Source of the DNA: Aestuariibacter sp. GS-14
Lineage (GTDB): Bacteria > Pseudomonadota > Gammaproteobacteria > Enterobacterales > Alteromonadaceae
Length of the DNA stretch: 64,000 nt
Assembly (NCBI RefSeq): GCF_006494365.1
Contig: NZ_VHIP01000001.1
Coordinates: 372,001-436,000, forward strand
Direction of reading: 5' to 3'
The notes under the pieces are model-generated. The model did no database searches, was not told the DNA's origin, and worked only from the letters and a program-made list of their open reading frames with translations. Positions 27,510-35,256 of the stretch are shown piece by piece. Numbering within the stretch: position 1 is the first letter of the stretch; each line of letters starts with the position of its first letter. Both the position numbers and the translations under genes were made by a program.

Positions 27510-29038
27510 ACAGAGAACCTATCTCTAATGCTGACTACAAACTCACCAGTTCTCGCGACGCATACCTGATCTTTTATGACGAATCCTTCAACCCAATGAT
27601 CACCGGTGTAGGAAGTAGATTCTATTCTATAAATTTCGTCTGAGGCTGTATTCGGCTGAGGAGATATTTCGCCTCTAAGCTGTCCTACATTTGCCGCCTC
27701 TTGCCCTGTATTTACTACCTGCCAATAAACGTCAAATGGTGCAGGAACGTCAGTCTTTAATTTGAACTTTAGTTCCTTTCCTTTGAGTAAAGGCTGTCCA
27801 GATTTAAACTCTTTCCAATATATGTTGGATTTATAACTTGCTTTAATATCCGCTGAATACATATTTGGAACGATCGGGTATCTCAGTTGTTCCTTATGCG
27901 GCACATTAAAGCTTAGTGCAGGTAAATTTGTTGGTTTGTATACATCAACAAGTGACTTGGTAAACTTATCTTCTTCGATAAAGTTTTCAATATTGATGAA
28001 GTCGTCTCTGAGCCAACCCACCCATTGGAAAAAAGCGTTTGCTCTTGCGTTATTATCCTCATGCCATCGGTCAGCGAAGTTTTCGCTTGGATTAGCTGGG
28101 TTGGGGATAAGCCACTTTCCATCAGACGTGCGAGTTATCAATGTATAGGTATTTCTTGCGTAGTAATCATTAAAAACAAAGCTATTGCTTAATTGATGAG
28201 AATGCTGATTTAAAGATGATATTAGATTTCTCAACGTGTCATAGATAGTTGCTTCATTGTTATAACAATTGGCAGCTAATACAGTAATGATCATTGAGAT
28301 TGGCTTGAAGCTTTCTATATCTGATTGCGAGAATCTTACGTCACGATGTCTTTTTAATAATTGAATAGCCCTTTGTAACGGCGTTTTAACGTGAATATTG
28401 GGAACATCGTTAATTGAATTGTACAACTGTCTTTGATTATTGAAGATACGTTGCTTCTGACGATATTTTTCTAGTTCAAATGCAGCGCCATTTCTTTCGT
28501 AAAACCATTCAGCAAATCCTTTCGGGTTGCTCGTTGTCCAAGAGTAGCTGTTTTCTTGATCTTTATTTGTAGCTGCAATTGATTGGGGTCGCGCCAATAA
28601 ACTGTTTTCTGCTACTGAAGGGAGAATATCCATATGGAATCCAACACCATCATCTTCAGCATAATTGAGAGTCCAGCAGCGCTTTCCTTCATCATCTAAC
28701 AATCGGGCATAAGTGCCATTCTCTCTAATCCGTTGTCCAACCTGATTTTTCACAGTGGAGGCTAGTACTGCTTGTTTTAAATGCCCCAAGTTGCAGACCA
28801 AATCAATGTCATAATCTGCATCTTTACTATTTTTGAATGGGCGAATTTCTGTTCCAAGTTTAAAAGAGCCTTGAAGGTATACCTCTGGAACACGAAATGT
28901 GCCGGGATAGTCACCTTGCTCTAGATGCGATCTCATTGAATTAAAGCGATCAATCGCTTGTTTGTATTTAGTTGGAGAAATGTCCAACTTTTTAGCCGCT
29001 GTTAACAGGGCCTCTTCCCTAGAAACTATTTGAGTCAC
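27506..29038 (-). CDS. CD-NTase (cGAS/DncV-like) with AGS-C sensor domain, type I CBASS
   Basis: 510 aa. The nucleotidyltransferase core has G57-S58 (YLQGSFKLGTEIRP), D77 and D79 (DADYDIDLVC) and D137 (FHMDILPS), so the metal site is complete. The helical core includes TPLQRAIQLLKRHRD. The C-terminal about 130 residues (from YPIVPNMYSADIK to GEFVVSIRD) fit the adenylyl/guanylyl and SMODS C-terminal sensor domain. It should make a cyclic oligonucleotide on infection that activates the phospholipase gene just upstream. No Cap2/Cap3 accompanies it, so the system is type I CBASS. Four-nt overlaps on both sides place it in the hsd operon. Confidence 0.9.
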   Translation of the reverse strand: MTQIVSREEALLTAAKKLDISPTKYKQAIDRFNSMRSHLEQGDYPGTFRVPEVYLQGSFKLGTEIRPFKNSKDADYDIDLVCNLGHLKQAVLASTVKNQVGQRIRENGTYARLLDDEGKRCWTLNYAEDDGVGFHMDILPSVAENSLLARPQSIAATNKDQENSYSWTTSNPKGFAEWFYERNGAAFELEKYRQKQRIFNNQRQLYNSINDVPNIHVKTPLQRAIQLLKRHRDVRFSQSDIESFKPISMIITVLAANCYNNEATIYDTLRNLISSLNQHSHQLSNSFVFNDYYARNTYTLITRTSDGKWLIPNPANPSENFADRWHEDNNARANAFFQWVGWLRDDFINIENFIEEDKFTKSLVDVYKPTNLPALSFNVPHKEQLRYPIVPNMYSADIKASYKSNIYWKEFKSGQPLLKGKELKFKLKTDVPAPFDVYWQVVNTGQEAANVGQLRGEISPQPNTASDEIYRIESTSYTGDHWVEGFVIKDQVCVARTGEFVVSIRDRFSV

Positions 29039-29973
29039 GATACACTTCCTCCCAAGACAAAGTTATTAATCTCTTTACTTCCATATGTAAAATCCTTGTC
29101 AGCTAAACTAATCAAATTATCGATTTCAGAAACGTCATCAAGTGGGAGATCAGTATCGGACTCAAAATCAATTCTTAATATTTGCTCAGGCTTCAAATGA
29201 AGCTTTAGATAATTCAACGCGCTTTGGCTCTGAAGCGATAACATAAAATTTATGAATTCTTTATGCCGCCAGCCCGTTGCAAAACCCCAGCCTCCCTTAT
29301 GCTTTAAACCATAAGCGACTTTGGAATGACCGGTGCCGATGGACACCACTTGTATATCATCGTAATTTATCCCTAGTCGTTTTTGAGCATCAATAACGGC
29401 CACTAATGCGGGGTTGTTTGCCCACAGGCCACCATCTGATAACAAATACTCATCAACTTTATGAGGGTCGAAAAATGTTGGGGCTGAGCACGATGCTAGA
29501 ACAGCATCTCTGACTTTGACTGACCTATCACGAATAAAATCTGGGTGATAAGCCGATTTAAATACGTGAACGCCACCATTACCTACATCTGTTGCTGGCA
29601 GAATCAGAGGTTTTGCTATTTGCCCAAGCGTATAATCATTAAATACACCTTTAAGTACGTCAGATAAGCTTCCGCTTTCATATACACTTTTAAGCATAAG
29701 CTGAGTAGCTGTACTCTGTATTTTAAAGGGAATCCTCGACTTTTTCTTTTTGAAAATATCCGCGCCATGTTCCTTGTACATGTTAACCATTTCGGCTGCA
29801 CGGATGTTACATGCAACTCCAGCCGCAATTATGGAACCCGTACTAGTGCCAGCTATCATGTCGAATGACTCTAAGAGATTGATTCCGAGTTTTTCTTCGA
29901 AACATTTAAGTATGTGCGCAGGGTAAACACCCCGAATTCCGCCGCCATCGATGCTCAATATCTTAAAAGTCAT
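29035..29973 (-). CDS. capV: CapV-type patatin phospholipase, CBASS effector
   Basis: 312 aa. A patatin fold is shown by the oxyanion-hole motif GGGIRG (10-15), nucleophile elbow GTSTG with S44, and the DGG motif with D180 (LLSDGGLWANNP), forming a Ser-Asp dyad. Length matches CBASS CapV phospholipases, which degrade the inner membrane when they bind the cyclic nucleotide made by the partner CD-NTase. The cdn start overlaps its stop by 4 nt. No signal peptide, as expected for a cytosolic effector. Confidence 0.92.
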   Translation of the reverse strand: MTFKILSIDGGGIRGVYPAHILKCFEEKLGINLLESFDMIAGTSTGSIIAAGVACNIRAAEMVNMYKEHGADIFKKKKSRIPFKIQSTATQLMLKSVYESGSLSDVLKGVFNDYTLGQIAKPLILPATDVGNGGVHVFKSAYHPDFIRDRSVKVRDAVLASCSAPTFFDPHKVDEYLLSDGGLWANNPALVAVIDAQKRLGINYDDIQVVSIGTGHSKVAYGLKHKGGWGFATGWRHKEFINFMLSLQSQSALNYLKLHLKPEQILRIDFESDTDLPLDDVSEIDNLISLADKDFTYGSKEINNFVLGGSVS

Positions 29974-29981
29974 ATGTATCC

Positions 29982-30215
29982 TTACTTCTTGTCTTTAGGT
30001 GGGTGTGGGTCATTGCCATAGCTATTGCCAGCTCTGATCTTGCCATCCCGTCCATGTATTTTTGTATCTGACTGTTGGTTTCTGGCTATATCTTCAGCTC
30101 TATCTATAGCCTCTTGCTGAGTATTGGTAACCTTTGTAGCTTTGCTATTTCCCGCTCCTTTCACCGCCCAGCCATCAGGGTGTTTTACTACGTGTTGATT
30201 TTTACCTTTTGGCAT
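29982..30215 (-). CDS. DUF2188 small basic protein
   Basis: 77 aa. VVKHPDGWAVKGAGNSKATK followed by TQQEAIDRAEDIARNQQSD is the DUF2188 pattern; the C-terminus HGRDGKIRAGNSYGNDPHPP is basic and disordered. It sits between hsdS (TAATG overlap) and capV (8-nt gap). DUF2188 proteins are small, widespread and of unknown role; here it is the hinge between the restriction and CBASS parts of the operon. Confidence 0.8.
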   Translation of the reverse strand: MPKGKNQHVVKHPDGWAVKGAGNSKATKVTNTQQEAIDRAEDIARNQQSDTKIHGRDGKIRAGNSYGNDPHPPKDKK

Positions 30216-31444
30216 TATACGACCTCCATTTCGTCAATTTTTATTCTGCGCTTGCCTGTTAACAACTGCTGCATAAGTGCCTTTTTCTCTTGCCTTAAAT
30301 CAGCAAGCTGTTGTTGCAGGACTTCAACCTCTTTTTCTGCATTTGATAAACACGATGCAATGACGTCTATTTCTTCTTCATCTGACGGAATAGAGAACTT
30401 GAATTTATGTAGGTCACTAGTGTTAATGGAATTTATGGTTGCCCCTAAATTCATATTCACTTGTCTAAAAAATTCATCTGATTGGAAAAGTTGACTCACA
30501 TATAGAGGGTATTTACCTCTAAAGAGTGTCATAAATGCACCATGAGCTTGCCCTATAGCGCGACCTTTAATAAGAGTACTCTTACCAATGAGATTTTTAC
30601 TTCCGTTTCGAACACAAACTAAAATATCGTTTTCTTGAGTTTTTGATTTAACTTTTAAGTCTGCATTTACAAAAACGTTATCTTCGAACGCAAGCTTGCT
30701 GTCTTGAATGTTTGATGAGCGAAGTACAAGCATTCCGTCGTCGGTGGTATCAGATGGCTTATAAGTCAAACCTGTAATACATTTACCTATATCGCCTAGT
30801 TGGATCTGCTTCCAGGCCTTAGTAAATCCAACAAAACGTTTTTTGCCTGTTAGTAGTTGTTGCATTAGGGCTTTTTTCTGCTGTTTGCTGTTGTCGATTA
30901 GGTGCTCGGTGGTGCTAATCGCTTTATCCCAGGTAGATAGGATTTTGGCGATCTTTATTTCTTCTTCCTTTGATGAAGCTACCATTAATGGTAGTTCTGA
31001 CAATATTGCAGTGTTCATGTTTGGCATAGTCTGCCCAACGGCATTTTGTTCTAGCCATTTTTTGACTGCGTGTTTTTGTAGAAAATATGAGAGAAATATC
31101 GATGAATGTTCTGAATTAGGTGTGGCTTTCAAACATCCTGTACCGCAAATAGCTGATTCATCTCCTTCTTCGATGAGTGCGAACCGGCTAACATCACCTC
31201 TACGACTAAATAACAAATCCCCGCTTTTTAGGTGATGTTTGGTCAGCTCACTCGCTTTTTCTACAGGGATTTTTGCTGCGGATTCATAATTTGCTCTAAA
31301 ATTGTGAAGGTCTTTGGGCATTAATACCGCCACCCCCTGATCGCAATATTCATGTGCGTGTAACTGACTGCCAAAAGGGCCAGTCTGTAAATTTCCGGAA
31401 CAGACCTTCCCAAGAGATGTTAGTTTCCATCCATTAGGCACCAT
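30215..31444 (-). CDS. hsdS: HsdS, type I specificity subunit with two target recognition domains
   Basis: 409 aa. Two target recognition domains (about 1-150 and 205-350) are each followed by a conserved helical region; the repeated KKALMQQLLTGKKRF (about residue 190) and KKALMQQLLTGKRRI (near the C-terminus) mark the two dimerisation helices. It sets the bipartite DNA target of HsdM/HsdR. It overlaps hsdM by 11 nt. It is a complete HsdS, in contrast to the half-size protein at the head of the operon. Confidence 0.93.
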   Translation of the reverse strand: MVPNGWKLTSLGKVCSGNLQTGPFGSQLHAHEYCDQGVAVLMPKDLHNFRANYESAAKIPVEKASELTKHHLKSGDLLFSRRGDVSRFALIEEGDESAICGTGCLKATPNSEHSSIFLSYFLQKHAVKKWLEQNAVGQTMPNMNTAILSELPLMVASSKEEEIKIAKILSTWDKAISTTEHLIDNSKQQKKALMQQLLTGKKRFVGFTKAWKQIQLGDIGKCITGLTYKPSDTTDDGMLVLRSSNIQDSKLAFEDNVFVNADLKVKSKTQENDILVCVRNGSKNLIGKSTLIKGRAIGQAHGAFMTLFRGKYPLYVSQLFQSDEFFRQVNMNLGATINSINTSDLHKFKFSIPSDEEEIDVIASCLSNAEKEVEVLQQQLADLRQEKKALMQQLLTGKRRIKIDEMEVV

Positions 31445-32987
31445 AACCCAACTCCTTTAAGTAACCTTCCATTTCGGCTTCAAGGGTTAGTAGTTCGCTT
31501 TTTAGTTGAACGCGCTCATTACGCACTGCAACCAAATCGATTTCTGCTTCTTCTTCAAAGGTATCCACATAGCGAGGGATATTGAGGTTAAAGTCGTTCT
31601 CTTTAATTTCATTGAAACTAGCCAGGTAAGCATACTTATCGACGTTTTCACGGGCTTTGTAGGTGTCGATGATCTTCTGGATATTCTCTACTGTTAACTG
31701 GTTTTGGTTTTTGCCAGATTTGAATTCACGACTAGCATCGATAAACAGTACGTTGTTATCAGTCTTGTGCTTTTTGAAAATCAGGACGGCAGCTGGGATA
31801 CCTGTACCAAAAAATAGTTTTTCTGGCAGGCCTATAACCGTATCGAGTAGGTTTTCTTCAATCAATTGCTGACGAATTTTTCCTTCAGATGATGCTCGAA
31901 ACAGCACTCCATGTGGCACCACAACGCCCATACGACCTGTATCCGGCTTTAGGGTTTCTATCATATGGCTAATAAAGGCGTAGTCACCTTTGGTTTTTGG
32001 CGGAATGCCTCTTCTAAAGCGACCATAAGGATCATTGCCTGCGTCTTCAAAGCCCCATTTCTCCAAGCTAAAAGGAGGGTTGGCCGTCACCACATCAAAA
32101 TGCAGTAAGCCTGAGCCGTCTTTATCCTTTAACAGTGGGTTACGGATAGTATCTCCCCACTCAATGCGGTGGTTATCCTCGCCATGAAGGAACATATTCA
32201 TTTTTGCCAAAGCCCAAGTTGAACCAATGGCCTCCTGCCCGAAAAGGGCGTATTTCTTGGAACCTGAATTCTTGCGTACGATTGCGCCACATTTCATTAG
32301 CAAGGAGCCGGAGCCGCAAGCAGGGTCGCATATTTGGTCTCCTTCTTGCGGGTCTAGCACTGTTGCCAGTAAGTCAGAAACTTCTGGGGGGGTGTAGAAC
32401 TCTCCGGCGGAGCGGCCACTGCCAGCAGCAAAATGCTTAATCAGGTATTCATAAGCGTTTCCAATAACGTCTAATCCACCAATTCGGCTTGGGCGAAAAT
32501 CTAACGTTGCTTTCGCAAAATCTTCTAACAAGTGGCGTAGTAATTCGTTCTTTTGTTTGTCAGGACCCAACTTATCAGTGTTGAACATGATGTCCTGAAA
32601 CACATTCTTAAGTTTGCCACCATTGGCTTCTTCAATCGCATGAAGGGCTTGGTCGATACGTTGTCCATTGCCAGCCTGGTGGCGTTGCTCATGTAAATCC
32701 CAAAAGCTAGTGCCTTTTGGTAACACAAAGCGCTGTTTACCCATCATTGCATTGATGAGATCTGGGTTATCGCCATACTGCTCGGTTAGCTTGTTGTACT
32801 CATCGCGATATACATCAGAAATGTATTTGAGAAACAACATGGTAAGAATGAAGTCTTTATATGTATCTGCACTGATAACGCCTCTGAACGTGTCACAGGC
32901 TGACCATACAGCTTTGTTTACGTCTGATTGAATAATATTGTTCAGTAGTTCAATGGTTTCGTTTGAGTTGTTTGCTGAATCTGTCAT
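31434..32987 (-). CDS. hsdM: HsdM, type I DNA N6-adenine methyltransferase
   Basis: 517 aa. The N-terminal HsdM domain (IQSDVNKAVWSACDTFRGVI) is followed by the N6-adenine methylase fold with the AdoMet motif DPACGSGSLLMKCG and the catalytic NPPF (DVVTANPPFSLEKWG). It works with HsdS in methylation and with HsdR in restriction. The start is 8 nt after the half-HsdS gene. All key motifs are intact. Confidence 0.96.
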   Translation of the reverse strand: MTDSANNSNETIELLNNIIQSDVNKAVWSACDTFRGVISADTYKDFILTMLFLKYISDVYRDEYNKLTEQYGDNPDLINAMMGKQRFVLPKGTSFWDLHEQRHQAGNGQRIDQALHAIEEANGGKLKNVFQDIMFNTDKLGPDKQKNELLRHLLEDFAKATLDFRPSRIGGLDVIGNAYEYLIKHFAAGSGRSAGEFYTPPEVSDLLATVLDPQEGDQICDPACGSGSLLMKCGAIVRKNSGSKKYALFGQEAIGSTWALAKMNMFLHGEDNHRIEWGDTIRNPLLKDKDGSGLLHFDVVTANPPFSLEKWGFEDAGNDPYGRFRRGIPPKTKGDYAFISHMIETLKPDTGRMGVVVPHGVLFRASSEGKIRQQLIEENLLDTVIGLPEKLFFGTGIPAAVLIFKKHKTDNNVLFIDASREFKSGKNQNQLTVENIQKIIDTYKARENVDKYAYLASFNEIKENDFNLNIPRYVDTFEEEAEIDLVAVRNERVQLKSELLTLEAEMEGYLKELGYGA

Positions 32988-32995
32988 TTGTATTC

Positions 32996-33604
32996 CTAAT
33001 CTCGACCAGTGGCTCTGCTCGGCTCTAATTCATTTTTTGCAATGGCATTGATTTGTTGTTGTCGATTTTCAATCAATCTTTGCAATGTCTTTCTCTCGTT
33101 CAATGCACATAGTTGCATTGAGATTAATTGCCGTTGCCTTTCGATACTGGGCAACACCAAGGGAGTATCTTCAAGAACCTGCTTTCGAATACTGACGTAA
33201 AGCGAGCCCTCAGCACTATTAAAAAAATACCGTTGTGCGGGTATTTGGTTGAGCTGCCAAGCTATGAAAGCTGGTAAAGCAACGGCATGTTTCTTAGGTT
33301 TTATCCGCACTAAAAAAAAGTGGGGTGAACACACTGATTGTCCGGGTAACGCGCCATCATCGACAATCGCCGCATAATGCTTTGCGCCTTTTGCGACAAA
33401 CAAAATATCGCCTGCTTGCAACCAATCCGGCTTTTTACGCCCGGTTAACTTGGTTATTACCAAATCTGAAGCATTAATTTCACCAGACTCGTCTGTGTCT
33501 CTGACTTGAACAACATGAACATCTCCATCATCCACTGCCTTTATTGAGCCACGGAATGGATGCCCCAAACGTATGTCTGCTATATCACTCAATGTGACAC
33601 TCAT
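32996..33604 (-). CDS. Half-size HsdS-like protein, single target recognition domain
   Basis: 202 aa, about half a normal HsdS. LSDIADIRLGHPFRGSIKAV and WLQAGDILFVAKGAKHYAAI are the usual opening and middle of a target recognition domain; VLPSIERQRQLISMQLCALN begins the single conserved helix. It is the first gene of the operon, 8 nt ahead of hsdM. Proteins like this often precede hsdM in type I operons. It could dimerise with itself or swap with the full HsdS to change specificity, but this is inference. Confidence 0.8.
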   Translation of the reverse strand: MSVTLSDIADIRLGHPFRGSIKAVDDGDVHVVQVRDTDESGEINASDLVITKLTGRKKPDWLQAGDILFVAKGAKHYAAIVDDGALPGQSVCSPHFFLVRIKPKKHAVALPAFIAWQLNQIPAQRYFFNSAEGSLYVSIRKQVLEDTPLVLPSIERQRQLISMQLCALNERKTLQRLIENRQQQINAIAKNELEPSRATGRD

Positions 33605-33725
33605 TGCCTTTTACCTTAATAATCAATAAGAAAGCATTTTAAACCGTAAGATAAAACTCAAGTTCAAAGGGTACTTAATATATAGGTAATTATATTGACT
33701 GGCATTTTTAGATTAGTCAACAAAA

Positions 33726-33809
33726 AGTGCAGTATTTAAATGCTGCACTACGCTCTTGACATAGCAAACCTTCTGAACTATTTTCAGTGCAGTATTTTAA
33801 TGGTGCAGT
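33726..33809. repeat. Two copies of a 24-bp palindromic repeat upstream of gmtY
   Basis: 33726-33749 reads AGTGCAG-N10-CTGCACT, a perfect 7-bp palindrome, and 33786-33809 is a near copy (AGTGCAG, TATTTTAATG, GTGCAGT). The copies are 60 bp apart in the gap between the restriction operon and gmtY. They probably act as operators or as recombinase/excision-factor binding sites controlling the divergent transcripts. Confidence 0.7.
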
Positions 33810-33823
33810 TTGGGTTTGGGTTG

Positions 33824-35254
33824 ATGGAAGTGTTAAGGTTTAAGAGAGTAAGATTCTATAATGATATGCTGGGGGTTTATCTTTACGAATTGATACATCC
33901 TGAAACAGCTGAAAGTGTGCCTTTCTATCTAGATTTTTTAAAAAAAGTCGCATCCGACCAAGCAAAGGCAAGGAAAAGAGCTCAGAATTCAATAGATGCT
34001 TATGCAGATGACTTAAAATCATTTCTGGAGTACGTCTATAATGCTCAAAATGTCTTCTTTGATTGTGATTTTGAGACAGAATCAACACTGTTAGCGGATA
34101 TTATTCTTTCTTATCCAGATTATTTGACACTAGGTACAAGCTCCCCGCAGAAACTGGCTAGTAATACTGCTACTGTATTAAACATAAAACCAGTCTCTAG
34201 CAAAACAGCAAATCGAAGACTAAGTACCGTTAACACGTTTCTAGACGCTTCAGCTCAGTTTCACTCGATTTTAAAATCGCTATCGGATACTTCATTTTTA
34301 AACGTTGATAGAACTTCCTTAGATATTCATAGAGATCTAAATAATTGCAGGAAGTTAGCTCATAGTGAGACTAAGCGTTTAAGGGAAAAATCTGTACTTG
34401 CACAAGTTGTAAGTTGTGGCCCGAAATACGCAAAGTCTAAAGCTTTTAAAATCAAAGGTGATAGTTCGTCTCAACAATTAAGAAATAAATATTTCCCCAT
34501 GGAGTATTTAGCGCCGTTGTTTCAAGCAGCAACAACATTCAGAGACAGAGCAATCTGGGCACTTATGGCAGGAGGAGGACTCCGAATAAGTGAAGTATCT
34601 CAACTATTAATAAATGACATCGATATGGTTGAAAGTATAGTCCATACCTATAACTATCAAGACCGAACTGAATGTTTTGAAGGGTTAACTAGTTCCGAAT
34701 CTTCGAGTTTATCATTTAAAGGAAGGAAAATTTCTGAAGTAACATTTATAGAGCCGTTTAAAAGTATATTTTTTGATTCAATTGCTAAGTACCTAGAGTT
34801 TGAACGGCCTATGGGACTCAAACACAATTATCTCTTTGTAACGCTTGGTAATAATTCACGAGGAAAACCACTTTTCACATGTTCAAATTCAACTCTTGCT
34901 TACCCTCTTAAAAAAGCTCTTACCCTCATTGGGGGTCCACTCCGTAGTGACGATGGTGATCCCTATGGCCCTCACTCGCTACGTCATTTTTACGGATATT
35001 GGCTAGTTAACTTCCACGTAACAGCTGAGGGAAAGGGTTTTAGTTTGCTTGAGGTCAGAGATTTAATGGGCCATGCAAGTGAGTCATCAACAGCAATTTA
35101 TGCCGTAATTGATCATGAAATTTCAAAAGAAAAGATGCGTAAGGCGAATCTTGTCATCACTCAGGTCATTGACCCAATAGATTCAGCTCCTTTAGATAAA
35201 TTAGTAGATCTAAAAAATTCTGTGATAGCCGCATATCGCAGTGGAAAATACTAG
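33824..35254 (+). CDS. gmtY: Tyrosine recombinase, GmtY-like (Gamma-Mobile-Trio)
   Basis: 476 aa from the ATG chosen here (MEVLRFKRVRFYND); the frame stays open 28 codons upstream, but that part runs through the palindromic repeats and reads unlike a protein start. The N-terminal core-binding part includes KARKRAQNSIDAYADDLKSF. The catalytic part has Arg in AGGGLRISEVSQLL, HSLRH in GPHSLRHFYGYW, GH in LMGHASESSTAIYAV and the Tyr in the same segment, so all active residues are present. It is followed 2 nt later by the very large gene gmtZ, the hallmark order of GMT elements. It should catalyse excision and integration of the island. Confidence 0.8.
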   Translation: MEVLRFKRVRFYNDMLGVYLYELIHPETAESVPFYLDFLKKVASDQAKARKRAQNSIDAYADDLKSFLEYVYNAQNVFFDCDFETESTLLADIILSYPDYLTLGTSSPQKLASNTATVLNIKPVSSKTANRRLSTVNTFLDASAQFHSILKSLSDTSFLNVDRTSLDIHRDLNNCRKLAHSETKRLREKSVLAQVVSCGPKYAKSKAFKIKGDSSSQQLRNKYFPMEYLAPLFQAATTFRDRAIWALMAGGGLRISEVSQLLINDIDMVESIVHTYNYQDRTECFEGLTSSESSSLSFKGRKISEVTFIEPFKSIFFDSIAKYLEFERPMGLKHNYLFVTLGNNSRGKPLFTCSNSTLAYPLKKALTLIGGPLRSDDGDPYGPHSLRHFYGYWLVNFHVTAEGKGFSLLEVRDLMGHASESSTAIYAVIDHEISKEKMRKANLVITQVIDPIDSAPLDKLVDLKNSVIAAYRSGKY

Positions 35255-35256
35255 CT

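Noticed and set aside
33740..33823. Longer gmtY start adding 28 residues
   Set aside because: The extension runs through the duplicated palindromes, lacks a ribosome site and does not resemble a recombinase N-terminus.
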